A DNA stretch of 64,000 bases, taken from NCBI GenBank assembly GCA_040902845.1, contig JBBDWM010000041.1:1-64000 (forward strand). Direction: 5' to 3'. Origin of the DNA: JALYNX01 sp040902845. Its GTDB lineage: Bacteria; Actinomycetota; Acidimicrobiia; Spongiisociales; ZC4RG35. The notes beneath the pieces are model-generated. The model did not search any database. It was not told the DNA's origin and worked only from the letters and a program-made list of their open reading frames with translations. The translations under genes and the position numbers were made by a program. Of this stretch, positions 25,698 through 35,501 are shown one piece after another. The number at the start of each line of letters is the position of its first letter. Within the stretch, counting starts at the first letter, position 1.

Positions 25698-25869
25698 CGG
25701 GGCCGCCTTCGGCCTCCTCGATCAGCATCACGGGGATGCCCTCCCGCACCGGGTATCGCCGTCCACATTCGGTGCAAACCAGCCGCGATGTGGCCTCGTC
25801 CTGGTCCAGGTCTGCGTGGTCCACCGGGCACACCAGGATCTCGGCCAGGGTGGGGTCTATCAAGCTCAT
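25690..25869 (-). CDS. Trm112-like zinc-ribbon protein
   Basis: This is a 59-residue ORF, below common gene-finder cut-offs, read from ATG at 25869 to TGA at 25692-25690. It has the Trm112 pattern: LAEILVCPVDHADLD near 8-22 and LVCTECGRRYPVREGIPVMLIEEA near 30-53. Four-Cys positions are reduced: CP in the first motif and C..C in the second, which is common in bacterial members. The gene overlaps the SIS isomerase start by 8 bp. These proteins activate methyltransferases in eukaryotes, but the bacterial role is not clear. Confidence 0.9.
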   Translation of the reverse strand: MSLIDPTLAEILVCPVDHADLDQDEATSRLVCTECGRRYPVREGIPVMLIEEAEGGPDE

Positions 25870-25870
25870 G

Positions 25871-27217
25871 TCACTCCTCGAGAAGCTTTGCGATCTCAGT
25901 TACGAGTTTGTCCACTGAATCGGGGTCGGGCGCCTCTACGTTCAACCGAAGCAGTGGCTCGGTGTTCGACGCCCGCAGATTGAACCATGCCCATCCCAGG
26001 TCCACGCTCAACCCGTCGAGCCGGTCCTGTGTGGCGGAGCCATACTCGATGGCCGCCACCTCGATCGACGCCCGGGGATCACGCACCTCGAGATTGATCT
26101 CACCCGAGGCGGCGTAGCGCTCGACATCGCGTCGTAGCCCCGACAGTGGCCTTCCCTCCTCGGTCATCACCCGCATCAGGATCAGCATCGCCAGCATCCC
26201 GGAATCGGCGCGGAAGTTGTCACGGAAGTAGTAGTGACCGCTGTGCTCGCCGCCGAAGACCGCGTCGGATTCGGCCATGACCTGCTTGATGAAACTGTGC
26301 CCCACCCTGGTCCTGATCGCCCGGCCACCGGCCTCGGCGATCACTTCGGAGACAGCCCGCGAAGTGATGAGGTTGTGGATGATGGATGCTCCCGGATTTC
26401 GTCTCAACATCCATCGGGCAATCAGTGCAGTGACGGTGCTCCCGCTCACGGCCTCGGCCTGATCATCGATGAAGAAGGCCCTGTCGGCGTCACCATCGAA
26501 GGCGACTCCGAGGTCGTGGCCCCCGTTGGCGACCATTTCGACCAGATCCACCAGGTTCTCGGGCTGGATCGGGTCGGCGGGATGATTGGGGAAGGTGCCA
26601 TCAGGCTCCAGATAGAGGCCGTCCAACTCACAATCGAGTCTGGCGAACACCCGGGAGACGGTCACGCCGGCCATCCCGTTTCCCCCATCGACGGCAACTC
26701 TCATCTTCCCGATGGAGGACGGCTCCACAATCGAGAGGAGATGGTCCACATAGGCGTCGACCGCCTCGACTGTGGTGACGGTCCCGGTTGTCGGCGAATG
26801 AGTCTCGAGCCCGGCGAGAACCCGGTCCCTGATCTCATTCAATCCGGTGTCCGCCCCCACGGGTGCGGCCATCTCGCGACACAACTTGAGGCCGTTGTAT
26901 TGCGGAGGGTTGTGCGATGCGGTGATCATCGCCCCTGGCATGGCGTTGGCCCCGGAGTAGTAGTAGACGAGGTCGGTGGGAACCTCCCCGAGATCGACCA
27001 CATCGGCCCCGGCTCCGGTGATGCCTGCCACCAGCCCATCAAAGAGGGCCAAGGATGAGAGCCGGCAATCACGCCCCACCGCCACCTGTTTGGCTTCAAC
27101 CACCGACACGAATGCGCCACCGACCCGCTGCAACAGGTCGGGGTTCAACTCGTCGTTGTCGGTTCGGCCGCGAATGTCATAAGCCTTGAAGACGATCTGG
27201 GAGTCCATCGGAGCCAC
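25871..27217 (-). CDS. manB: Phosphomannomutase/phosphoglucomutase
   Basis: The enzyme moves phosphate between the 1 and 6 positions of mannose or glucose. The 448 residues include the phosphoserine loop TASHNPPQYNG near 100-110, the metal motif DGDADRAFF and the sugar-binding GEHSGHYYFR. It is the third gene of the Trm112-SIS-ahcY block, 1 bp before the Trm112-like gene. It should supply mannose-1-P for glycan donors made by genes nearby. Confidence 0.93.
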   Translation of the reverse strand: MAPMDSQIVFKAYDIRGRTDNDELNPDLLQRVGGAFVSVVEAKQVAVGRDCRLSSLALFDGLVAGITGAGADVVDLGEVPTDLVYYYSGANAMPGAMITASHNPPQYNGLKLCREMAAPVGADTGLNEIRDRVLAGLETHSPTTGTVTTVEAVDAYVDHLLSIVEPSSIGKMRVAVDGGNGMAGVTVSRVFARLDCELDGLYLEPDGTFPNHPADPIQPENLVDLVEMVANGGHDLGVAFDGDADRAFFIDDQAEAVSGSTVTALIARWMLRRNPGASIIHNLITSRAVSEVIAEAGGRAIRTRVGHSFIKQVMAESDAVFGGEHSGHYYFRDNFRADSGMLAMLILMRVMTEEGRPLSGLRRDVERYAASGEINLEVRDPRASIEVAAIEYGSATQDRLDGLSVDLGWAWFNLRASNTEPLLRLNVEAPDPDSVDKLVTEIAKLLEE

Positions 27218-27269
27218 GGATTGTAGGGGTGGGTCTATTCGTCACCGATTCCTACACTCGCCCACTCCG

Positions 27270-27986
27270 ATGCGCCCAACCCTTTCCGTCGTCGTGCCTG
27301 TTTACAACGAAGCAGCCTTCATCCCCCAGGCGCTTCCGATGCTCATCTCCGAAATGGACGGTCTCGGCCTGCCCTACAGGATCCACTTGGTCGAGAACGG
27401 TTCCAGCGACGGGTCCGCCGACGTGGCCCGCGCCGTGGCCGGGGAAGCGTCTGTCACCGTGTCCTCGCTGGCGGTCGCCGACTACGGGGCAGCCATGCGC
27501 CAGGGATTCCTCGAAGCAGAGGGCGACTGGGTGGTGAACTTCGACATCGACTATTTTTCAGCCGATTTCCTCAGACAGGTGACGGCGACTCCGGATGCCG
27601 ATCTAGTGATCGGATCCAAGAGAGACCCGAGCTCCCAGGACCGCCGACCCCTGATCCGCCGTTTCGCCACCTGGGTGTTCAACCTCATGTTGCGCACGAT
27701 TCTCGGATCGAAGGTGTCCGACACCCACGGCATGAAGGCCTTCCGTCGCAGTTTGGTCGATGACCTGGCAGGTCTGGTCGTCAGCCGCCAGGACCTCTAC
27801 GACACCGAGTTGGTGATCCGGGCCGAGAGAAACGGCTATCGAATCGTCGAGGTCCCCGTCGTGGTGGAAGAGATCCGGGCCGCCAGGTCCTCATTGGTGA
27901 AACGGGTTCCGCGCACCGTCGTGGGCCTGGTCCGGATCAGACGGGCCCTGCGTGATCAGGGCTCAAACCAGCCCTTCTCCGCCTGA
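27270..27986 (+). CDS. Glycosyltransferase family 2 (DPMS-like)
   Basis: The protein is 238 residues from ATG at 27270, chosen because the motif SVVVPVYNEAAFI starts 5 residues later; earlier starts give an unrelated extension. It has HLVENGSSDGSADVA, the DXD-like NFDIDYF and KVSDTHGMKAFRRS. This resembles polyprenyl-phosphate mannose synthase-type GT2s. The 3' end overlaps by 50 bp with the convergent membrane-protein gene 27937-30303. Confidence 0.88.
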   Translation: MRPTLSVVVPVYNEAAFIPQALPMLISEMDGLGLPYRIHLVENGSSDGSADVARAVAGEASVTVSSLAVADYGAAMRQGFLEAEGDWVVNFDIDYFSADFLRQVTATPDADLVIGSKRDPSSQDRRPLIRRFATWVFNLMLRTILGSKVSDTHGMKAFRRSLVDDLAGLVVSRQDLYDTELVIRAERNGYRIVEVPVVVEEIRAARSSLVKRVPRTVVGLVRIRRALRDQGSNQPFSA

Positions 27987-30303
27987 CGCCGACAATCACG
28001 AAGCCCAGGAGGAGGACGATCCCCGCCCCCGACACGATCATGCCCCCGGTCTCGGCCCAGGTGTTCTTGAACTCGAGGACCACGTCTTCGCTGGTTGGAA
28101 CCACCACCATCAACGACGGTGCGGCCCGCCACGGCCCATCGGCGCCCTCTGCAGTCCAGTTCGGGAAGTAGGAGACCTTGACCAGATGCGGGACACCAAC
28201 AGCCGTCGTGTGGAAGCTGATCCGATGATCTTCGACGACTACGTTTGACACGGCGTCGGCCGGAACATCCAATGGCTGGTTGGGTCGCTCATCCAATGAC
28301 TCGATCCGGGGCCAGTCGTCGGGGCCGTCGGCAACCACCCACCTCCCGAGGTTGTCGATGTCGTCGTACCACTCGAGCGACATGTCGTAGAAGCTGGGAA
28401 GAGTCACCCCGTCCGCATCGGTGACGGTCGCGTGGCCGGTCAACAGGGCCAACAATCCCCGTTCCCCCACGTCATAGACGGAAGGCAAAAAGCTTGCGGC
28501 TTCCACCAGACCGGTCTCGGGAAGGGCATAGATCGTGAACGGCGTTGTCGTTGCGAGCTTGGTGAGCTCGGCCATCCCGTCCGCCTTCGCGGTCGCTTCC
28601 GGTGTGACCGACACGTAATAGGACACCCCATAGAGCTCTAGATGTTTGATCCCCCGGTCCATGTCGCCGGTGTGATAGGTGAGGCCCGGTATGGGGTTGG
28701 ACGGCTTCTCGGACATCTCCGAAGAGTTGATGAAATGGAACGGGGTCGTCAACGACGACTCGAAGTACAGGCCCTCCATCGACTTCTGGGATCCCTCGGT
28801 CCAATACGGGATCAGCATCGGCGACATCGGCGTCCCGTATCGATTCAGGGCCTCGTTGTTCGCCTCCCAATGGACCCGACCGTCGGGAAGCTTGTCGAGT
28901 TGCGCCATCAGCGCTTCGTACTCGGGCCAGGATTGTTTCGACTCGTAGCCCTCGTAGTTCCATTTCGACCAGCCATCGATGAAGGTAACCCCTGCCAGAG
29001 CGCCCAACACGATTACGACCGTGACCGACGTGGTCAAGAAATGGCGGGTGCTGAGGTCACGTGACCAGAAGAAGGAGAGCACCACCAGCCCAGCCCCGGC
29101 CATGGCCACAGGGATCCAAGCCCATGCCGGGAAATCGGCTGAGTCGGCCACCAGAGAAGCTGCAACCACAGTGCTGATGGCGATGAGCAGACGTGCCCAA
29201 TGTGCAGAGACCCGGGATGGGAGGCGACGTGACGCCCAAACCGCGACAGCGCCGACGCCCACCGCGGCGAAGAAGGCGACACCGAAATACCAGTACGGGA
29301 GCAGTCTCCCGTTCCACAGCTTCCAACGCTCCCCACCGAAAACCTCAGGAAACACCTGTGGAAGAGCCGTGGGAAGCGGGAAATAGATGAGCGGGAGCAG
29401 TGTCGCTGCGATCAACGGCCCGGCGCGCGAGGTGTGGCGCATGGCCCAGATTGCGCCCGGAATCGCCACCGGGATGAGGATCCACAACTCGACGGGAAAC
29501 ACTTCCTCCCAACGGGTAAGGGGGGACCAGGCCATGTCCGAAGTGAGCCCGATACGGGCGACCAGTGGAATGGCCCAGAAAGCAGCGATGGCAAAACCCC
29601 AGATCCCAATCGCCAGAGTGCGCCAGAACCCGCGACGCCATGGAATCACGAACAGCGAGGCGAACACCACAACGATCGTGGTGAGCACATGGGAGAGAAG
29701 GGTCGCCGCCAACGCAAGCGCCGCCCATTTCAGGTACTTCCTGTCCTCCCTGACCGCTCGAATCAGCAGTCCCAGATAGAGCAGGGAAAGGGCGAACGAC
29801 CATGAATATGCGAATTCACCGGCCAGGGTGGAGGCGACGTTGCCTCCGTATATCGAATAGCTCTCCAGAAAGGCGAACACCGCCCCGGAACCGGCGGCCA
29901 CGATCGACACGTGCCGTCCGAGCAGCATCGAACGTGAGAGGTAATACGCCGCGGGTGGGATGCCGAGGAGCCCGATCACTGTCACAACCTTGAAGGCGAC
30001 TCCGTAGGGCAGGAACACATCGAGCAGGACGATCACCAATGAGGGAAGCGGGAAGTAGAAGTAGAAGGCGGGGAAGCCCGCAAACCAATCGTTGGACCAT
30101 CCGAGAATCCTCCCCTTGGGAAGCAGATGGTCCCTGAGGTAGGCGGGGCCGAAGACATGAGCCCCCATGTCGCCCCCGGTGGGAGTGGTAGCCGACAGGA
30201 TCCAGCCCGGGTTCAACACGACCAAGATCACCAACGAGATCCCGGCGATGATCAGGAATGTCGGCCACTGGAAGACGGGGCCGACCCTCCGCTGGAGGGT
30301 CAT
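27937..30303 (-). CDS. GT-C-type polytopic membrane protein
   Basis: The 788-residue protein has about 12 predicted membrane helices in the first 480 residues and one at the C-terminus (near 755-780). The N-terminal loop GGDMGAHVFGPAYLRDHLLPKGRILGWSNDW holds the Asp expected after TM1 in GT-C enzymes and in the 6-pyruvoyl-tetrahydropterin-synthase-related group. The 480-750 part is a soluble extracellular domain. It probably transfers a sugar from a lipid carrier, perhaps one made by the neighbouring GT2. Convergent overlap with that gene is 50 bp. Confidence 0.75.
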   Translation of the reverse strand: MTLQRRVGPVFQWPTFLIIAGISLVILVVLNPGWILSATTPTGGDMGAHVFGPAYLRDHLLPKGRILGWSNDWFAGFPAFYFYFPLPSLVIVLLDVFLPYGVAFKVVTVIGLLGIPPAAYYLSRSMLLGRHVSIVAAGSGAVFAFLESYSIYGGNVASTLAGEFAYSWSFALSLLYLGLLIRAVREDRKYLKWAALALAATLLSHVLTTIVVVFASLFVIPWRRGFWRTLAIGIWGFAIAAFWAIPLVARIGLTSDMAWSPLTRWEEVFPVELWILIPVAIPGAIWAMRHTSRAGPLIAATLLPLIYFPLPTALPQVFPEVFGGERWKLWNGRLLPYWYFGVAFFAAVGVGAVAVWASRRLPSRVSAHWARLLIAISTVVAASLVADSADFPAWAWIPVAMAGAGLVVLSFFWSRDLSTRHFLTTSVTVVIVLGALAGVTFIDGWSKWNYEGYESKQSWPEYEALMAQLDKLPDGRVHWEANNEALNRYGTPMSPMLIPYWTEGSQKSMEGLYFESSLTTPFHFINSSEMSEKPSNPIPGLTYHTGDMDRGIKHLELYGVSYYVSVTPEATAKADGMAELTKLATTTPFTIYALPETGLVEAASFLPSVYDVGERGLLALLTGHATVTDADGVTLPSFYDMSLEWYDDIDNLGRWVVADGPDDWPRIESLDERPNQPLDVPADAVSNVVVEDHRISFHTTAVGVPHLVKVSYFPNWTAEGADGPWRAAPSLMVVVPTSEDVVLEFKNTWAETGGMIVSGAGIVLLLGFVIVGVRRRRAGLSPDHAGPV

Positions 30304-30506
30304 GTCCGATGCTGGCGGACGATCTCCAAGATCTGTGCCACGTCGATATCAACTCCGTCCCGGTTCCACCATTTCTCTTCGCAGTTGTGACATGCAAAGA
30401 ACAGAACCTCGGTGCCGTCGGGCAAGAGATGTTCGATTTCGATCACATCAGGTTGAGAGCACTGGGGGCAGTCCATATCGATTTCGTTGCTGCTTGGGGT
30501 CGCCAC
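30300..30506 (-). CDS. Small zinc-ribbon protein
   Basis: The 68 residues have MDCPQCSQPDV and FACHNCEEKWW, a C2C2 zinc ribbon. The stop overlaps the start of the membrane-protein gene by 4 bp, so it is coupled to it. No function is known; small ribbon proteins of this type occur widely in actinobacteria. Confidence 0.7.
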   Translation of the reverse strand: MATPSSNEIDMDCPQCSQPDVIEIEHLLPDGTEVLFFACHNCEEKWWNRDGVDIDVAQILEIVRQHRT

Positions 30507-30526
30507 ATGCTACGGCCCACCCAGTC

Positions 30527-30805
30527 CTACAACAACGAGCCCTCCTCCAGAAGACGACCGACATAACGGCTGCGACGTCTCCCCTCCTCGGTCCAGTAGG
30601 CGTACCAGTAAGGGCCATGGGGGCAGGTGGTGCACCCGGATTTGCCACATCGAACCGCCTGTTTGCGAAGACGCACCTGGGGATGATCGTCAGAGATGAG
30701 AGCGCCCGACCTCTGGAGTTGGGCCCTCGTGAGGATGAGAAGACGTCTCAAGTCATGCTCGTCCAAGTCTTTGACCGCGTCGAGGAGATCGCGGTCCAGG
30801 GCCAT
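30527..30805 (-). CDS. DUF6788-like Cys-rich small protein
   Basis: The 92 residues from ATG at 30805 have a helical N-terminus (LLDAVKDLDEHDLRRLLIL) and a C-terminal motif RCGKSGCTTCPHGPYWYAYW followed by RRRSRYVGR. That resembles a domain found in transposon-related and phage proteins. The start uses TGATG overlap with the DUF3499 gene. A link to mobile DNA is possible but unproven. Confidence 0.65.
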   Translation of the reverse strand: MALDRDLLDAVKDLDEHDLRRLLILTRAQLQRSGALISDDHPQVRLRKQAVRCGKSGCTTCPHGPYWYAYWTEEGRRRSRYVGRLLEEGSLL

Positions 30806-31026
30806 CAGGCAACCGACAGCGGGGCGAACAACCTCGTCACGGTTCGCCGATCGGTGAGGGTCCACCGCTGGGGCGGCATCATCCGATCGGCATGATCGGC
30901 ACACAGGGCATATCCGAAGGGCCCGTCATCGGAAACGAGGTCGTCGAGCCAGACCGCGGCATCGCCGTACGAGAATGTCATCAGGGCTGCTGAAGGCGAG
31001 CCACACCGCACACAACTGAGAACCAT
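30805..31026 (-). CDS. DUF3499-family protein
   Basis: The 73 residues from ATG at 31026 have SCVRCGSPSAALMTFSYGD, WLDDL and YALCADHADRMMPPQRW, the pattern of DUF3499, a family found next to manB and Trm112 in actinobacteria. It encodes a probable small zinc protein (C..C and C..H). The gene is in the middle of a minus-strand run; earlier in-frame starts would overlap the thioredoxin-like gene. Confidence 0.75.
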   Translation of the reverse strand: MVLSCVRCGSPSAALMTFSYGDAAVWLDDLVSDDGPFGYALCADHADRMMPPQRWTLTDRRTVTRLFAPLSVA

Positions 31027-31058
31027 GGCCAGCACGGTAGGAGTCGCCCCATCTCCAT

Positions 31059-31424
31059 TCAAGGATTCAAGACTTCGAGGGCGCGATCCGGTCGTCCTGG
31101 ATACAGGGTGGAACCGTGCGAATCGCTGACGACCAACGTTGCGGGAACGGCGTCCACACCCAACTCCCGAAATGTCTCCGGGTCGGATTCCCAACTCACC
31201 TCGACAAAGCCGGAGGGACCGATTGCTCCAAGCAGCACGCGACGGGCGCTCTCACAGTCGGGGCACGCCGCCGAAGTGAACAGATAGACCCCGGGGCCGA
31301 GCTTCGCCTGTTGGATCGCTACCGGGCGATGACGACCGGTCATCTGTCTCAGGATCAGGATCACTGCTATTGCAGCGACCACCGCCCCCAACACCCAGGT
31401 GAGCCGTTCCCCGATTTCATTCAT
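31059..31424 (-). CDS. Membrane-anchored thioredoxin-like protein
   Basis: The 121 residues start with a membrane helix (WVLGAVVAAIAVILIL) and continue in a thioredoxin fold with SAACPDCESAR, a CPDC redox pair near 54-57. The cis-Pro is in AVPATLVV. Such proteins reduce or protect extracytoplasmic thiols. The ATG at 31424 overlaps the stop of the DUF5719 gene by 8 bp. Confidence 0.8.
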   Translation of the reverse strand: MNEIGERLTWVLGAVVAAIAVILILRQMTGRHRPVAIQQAKLGPGVYLFTSAACPDCESARRVLLGAIGPSGFVEVSWESDPETFRELGVDAVPATLVVSDSHGSTLYPGRPDRALEVLNP

Positions 31425-32703
31425 CGGGTATCGGGGCAGCCAAGCCGACGCCGATCGAGCCTCCGAAGGCGGTTGACCAGCTCGCGACGAGAGGGCCATC
31501 GGCGGTGATCGCGTAGCCCAGGGTGGGATCCGGAGACACCACCATCTCGACGACCTCACCGGCAGCGACCGCGACTGACACCGTCCCCGCAGCCGATGCC
31601 AGCATGGAGACCTCGGCCTTCACGTCCTCGAGCCCAGGATTGAGAAGAACGATCCAACCCGATCCTCCCGGGATTGAACCGGCCCCCGGCAACAACAAAC
31701 CCGAGGCTGGTGTGGTGGAGCCGGACGTCAGGGCGACAGCTGTGACATTCGTGATGCGGAGGAACGCCCCTACCGGGCCGGTGGTCACCACCCGAATCGC
31801 CGTGGCGATAGGAGTCAACGCCCCAATATCCACGATCGCCTGGCCCCTCGCCGTTATCTGACCGGTCTCGAAAGCCTCGATCAAGCCGTCCGGCCCGTAG
31901 AAATCGATCTGATACTCGACATCGAAATCACGGGCGGCGATGACGACCTGTCTCGACTCGAGGCCATGGGGCACCGGGACGAACCATTCCTGAGCCGGAG
32001 CAACCGCGTCCCAAGTCGCACTGTCATCGCCGATGCCGAGACGACCTACTGCCAACACGCCCCCGGTGTCCACCTCGATCGCCACTGTCATCCATTCCCG
32101 ACCGGGGAGAACCTCGGCGAGATTGACCAACACCGAGGACCGCGCGGGGACGATCACTGAATCCAAGGCGGCACTCGACTCCAACCCCGCATCGGACTGA
32201 ACGGTGAAGTTCACGATGGCTTTACCGGCGTAGGGATTCATCAACTGGACCTCGAAGCGTTGATCGCTCAACGTCGAGCCACCTCCAAGGATCAACTCAC
32301 TCCCGGATGCGGCGGGGCAGGTGTCGATTGACAACGAGTCAACACCGACCACTACCGACGCGGCGGCTGAGGCGGTGGCCGGAAGCTCGATGAGTGCTGC
32401 CCCGACACCCACGGCGGCGACGTCGGCAACGGTGATCGATGAAGCTCGGGATTCACCGGTCTCGAAGTCGAGGCTGCCGACAGTCGATCCGGCGGCGAAC
32501 GCGGTCATTGTCCCCGGCCCGTCCACGGTCGAGGCGACACCGATGGTGGTAGATCGCCCACTCCCCTCTTCGACGGCGCATACCGCCATCGCCGGCGTGT
32601 CGACCGCGGCAACCGGAGCGGTCTGAGGAGGATCGAGAGCGGGGACAGCGAGAGCGCCGGCTGCGAGAGCCACGACCAGGAGCGTTCGAAACAGGACTCT
32701 CAA
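31417..32703 (-). CDS. DUF5719-family secreted protein
   Basis: The 428 residues begin with a signal peptide (MRVLFRTLLVVALAAGALAVPA) and continue as beta-rich repeats with VEEGSGRSTTIGVAS and VQLMNPYAGKAIVNF. This architecture next to a large GT2 membrane protein is the actinobacterial DUF5719 context. Role unknown; it may be a surface protein acting with the GT2 product. It overlaps the GT2 gene by 4 bp. Confidence 0.8.
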   Translation of the reverse strand: MRVLFRTLLVVALAAGALAVPALDPPQTAPVAAVDTPAMAVCAVEEGSGRSTTIGVASTVDGPGTMTAFAAGSTVGSLDFETGESRASSITVADVAAVGVGAALIELPATASAAASVVVGVDSLSIDTCPAASGSELILGGGSTLSDQRFEVQLMNPYAGKAIVNFTVQSDAGLESSAALDSVIVPARSSVLVNLAEVLPGREWMTVAIEVDTGGVLAVGRLGIGDDSATWDAVAPAQEWFVPVPHGLESRQVVIAARDFDVEYQIDFYGPDGLIEAFETGQITARGQAIVDIGALTPIATAIRVVTTGPVGAFLRITNVTAVALTSGSTTPASGLLLPGAGSIPGGSGWIVLLNPGLEDVKAEVSMLASAAGTVSVAVAAGEVVEMVVSPDPTLGYAITADGPLVASWSTAFGGSIGVGLAAPIPDE

Positions 32704-35459
32704 CGTCGAATCCTTGCAACGACAATGACGCCGAGTGATAGGAATAGAAGGCCCAACGCCGTGATCGAAAGCACCAGGCCTGTCGGGTCAGGTCGGTAAC
32801 GCGCTACGCCATCCTCACCCGCCACAGACACGGCCCACTCGGCCGCTTGTGGCTCTGGAGCCCATCGCGGGTCATCGTTGAGGGAAAGACGAATCCGATC
32901 CGAGGTCGCCTCTCCAACAAAACCGGCGCCATCCCCGGTCCAGATCGACCCCGGTCCGGCAGCCATCGGCACCGAATTGAGGTTCTCGTATACCCTTGCC
33001 TCGGGATCGAGGGGTGTTGGCACCAAATCGAGTTGGACTGCGAGGACGTCCTCCAGGTATGACTGCGGGCCATCGATCACAACCCAATCGACGGAGAACT
33101 CAGCCAGAGCTTTCCCCGGCCGCAGATCGGATCCGGAAGCCATCTGTTCGATTGCTGTAGAGAGTTCGTCGTCCCCGGGGCGGCGATCCGGCAGCCAGAC
33201 CTCATCCTGAGTCATGCCGGACCCGTCCATGAGGCGATACCAGAAGCCCGGGCCGGATCGTGCTTCTCCCGGGATCATCGTGCGATCGGTCGACACGACG
33301 AGGATTCGACCCGGTCCGCCTTCGCCGGCCAGCGTTTCGGCAAACGCATATCGGTCGTTCAGATCCCCGGGAGGAAGGCCGAGCCGGCCCCCTGCCATCG
33401 AACCGATCGACAGGATCAGAACGGCGGTCGCGGCCACCGCGGCCAGAGCCCTCCGCGGCTCGAAAGACAGACGATCCAGGGCCGCAGCCACCACGATTGC
33501 GGTCCCGAAGGATGCCGTTATCAACAGCGCCTCTTCGACGCCGGGCCCACCGACCGGAACACGGATCAACACCAATGCGGTCAAGCTCAGGACAGCACCA
33601 ACCAAGCCGATACGCCCGATCTCCTCCTCGACAAACAGAAGCGGGAGGATGACCACGGTCAACAGGACCGGCCACAGCTCTGCGACGTCGAGACCGAGGC
33701 GTCGGTTGGTCTCGAGAAGCCAGCCCGGGTCGCCGATCACGAAGGGGATTACGACAACCAACCCAAGCAGACTCACAAGGGCGAGCCAGACACGGGATTT
33801 GACATCACCGAGGACCCGCGCCAGCAAACCGGTCACGAGCGGGACCACCGCCAGAACCGGTGACATCGAGGCCAGAGGCAATGACCAGACGATCACCCAA
33901 GCGAATCGAGTCGGCCTTCGTGTCCCGGTGTCAGACGAGAGGATGAAGACCGACCGGACTGCCCATGGGAGCAACGATGCGGCGCCCAACGCCAACCACG
34001 AGCCGGCGCCGATGGCGACTGCCGTGCCCGGACCGGCGAGAAGAACCAGACCCGATAAGTAGCGGCCAGGACCCCTCAATCCGAGGCGACCTGCGAGCCG
34101 GCCCATTCCCAGCAATGCCAGAATCGCCGACCCGATGGTCATGACGACTCGGGCGACTCCATCGGCCCCAAACCAGAGCAATGAGAACAACCCTGTGAGC
34201 CAGGTGGAGGGGTGCACCGCATCTGGGGAGCCAAGCCCGGAGTCATTCCACCCTCCGAGGAACCGCGAAAGGGCGACCGACGACGACTCGAATTCGAAAC
34301 TGGCACCGATGTTGGGAACACCGGTGAAGAAAATGGCGCGGGCAGAGACGAGCACCAGAGCGGCGGCGATGAGGGCGCCCCAAATCCCGGGACTCGACCA
34401 GATGCGCCGCGTGCTCCGCGCCAGAGCCTTGTCGTCGTCGAACATGAACAACAAACGTTCGGTGAGCTCCGCCCCCAGATCACGGAGCCGAACCGACCCT
34501 CGGGCCTGGAAGCGAAAGAGCTCCTCGTCGCCGAAGGCACGGACCGGCTTGAACCGGCGGCGAGCGGTGATGGTCGAGAGCAAATGGGAGATATTCCATC
34601 CCCACGAAGCCGCATTACGGGCGGCGGGTCTCCAGCGCAAAAGGACCAGATTGAAGAACGAGTCGACGAGCCCCACGAAGAGAAGGAAGGGGATCACCCA
34701 AGCCAGGGTGATCGGTCGATATGCCTTGAGCATTGCTCGCATGCGGCCGGCCTGCTCGCGCCATCCCCGGCCCGCCTCACGGCAACGGCCCTGGTGAAAG
34801 ACCTCAGAGGAGGGCACAGTGATGACGCGACCGCCTGCCAGCCTGACTCTCTGTGAGAAATCGAGCCCGGCAGCCACGGGCTCGAGAAGGTCGTCGAGAC
34901 CCTGCAAGCCCTGTGCCAGATCGCGACGCACCAACATCGAGACCGAAGACACGAAGGCGACCTCGCGTACGACGTCGTATTGCTGGAGATCGATCTCGCG
35001 TTCGTCAAGACCCGAGAAGGGCTCACCGAAGACGTCCGTCGCACTTCCCACCGACTCCAGTTCGTCCCGGGTGCCCGCCACGAGGAGCTTCGAACCGCCC
35101 AACGAAGCCTCGTTGCGCTCCAACTCAGACACGAGGGCAGCCAGGGCATCGGGTCGGGGGCGGGCATCGGAGTGGAGGATCCACAGGTATTCCACGTCGT
35201 GGGGGGTCGAGGCAATGGCCTCCTCGAGTGTCGACGAGCGCCCCACCCCGTCGGGCACTTCGATCTCGGGGTCACCCACAACTATGACCTCTTCGACCGA
35301 GTCATACACTTGGCGTTCGACAGTGGCCAGCGCTGCTTCCAGATCTGCACCTTCGACCAGGGTGACCACCACCTTGATCTTGGGCGTGCTCGGAGGCGCT
35401 TCGTTTGTGGATTCCTCCGCGATCGGCGGAGTCGAGGCATCGGTCATGCGGTGGGACAT
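32700..35459 (-). CDS. Large glycosyltransferase family 2 membrane protein
   Basis: The 919-residue protein has an N-terminal GT2 domain (about 25-250) with HSDARPRPDAL as the DXD-type metal site and a QRVRLAGG segment. Roughly 14 membrane helices and extracytoplasmic loops follow. A similar gene sits next to DUF5719 and cofD/cofE in many actinobacteria. Its product is probably a cell-envelope polysaccharide. It diverges from cofD across a 42-bp gap (35460-35501). Confidence 0.85.
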   Translation of the reverse strand: MSHRMTDASTPPIAEESTNEAPPSTPKIKVVVTLVEGADLEAALATVERQVYDSVEEVIVVGDPEIEVPDGVGRSSTLEEAIASTPHDVEYLWILHSDARPRPDALAALVSELERNEASLGGSKLLVAGTRDELESVGSATDVFGEPFSGLDEREIDLQQYDVVREVAFVSSVSMLVRRDLAQGLQGLDDLLEPVAAGLDFSQRVRLAGGRVITVPSSEVFHQGRCREAGRGWREQAGRMRAMLKAYRPITLAWVIPFLLFVGLVDSFFNLVLLRWRPAARNAASWGWNISHLLSTITARRRFKPVRAFGDEELFRFQARGSVRLRDLGAELTERLLFMFDDDKALARSTRRIWSSPGIWGALIAAALVLVSARAIFFTGVPNIGASFEFESSSVALSRFLGGWNDSGLGSPDAVHPSTWLTGLFSLLWFGADGVARVVMTIGSAILALLGMGRLAGRLGLRGPGRYLSGLVLLAGPGTAVAIGAGSWLALGAASLLPWAVRSVFILSSDTGTRRPTRFAWVIVWSLPLASMSPVLAVVPLVTGLLARVLGDVKSRVWLALVSLLGLVVVIPFVIGDPGWLLETNRRLGLDVAELWPVLLTVVILPLLFVEEEIGRIGLVGAVLSLTALVLIRVPVGGPGVEEALLITASFGTAIVVAAALDRLSFEPRRALAAVAATAVLILSIGSMAGGRLGLPPGDLNDRYAFAETLAGEGGPGRILVVSTDRTMIPGEARSGPGFWYRLMDGSGMTQDEVWLPDRRPGDDELSTAIEQMASGSDLRPGKALAEFSVDWVVIDGPQSYLEDVLAVQLDLVPTPLDPEARVYENLNSVPMAAGPGSIWTGDGAGFVGEATSDRIRLSLNDDPRWAPEPQAAEWAVSVAGEDGVARYRPDPTGLVLSITALGLLFLSLGVIVVARIRR

Positions 35460-35501
35460 TGTTCACCGGGTGGCGGCGCTGAGCAATATCGAGGACTCTC
35501 C

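Noticed and set aside
34980..35501. N-terminal extension of cofD
   Set aside because: This frame is antisense to the large GT2 gene; the family N-terminus begins at ATG 35502.
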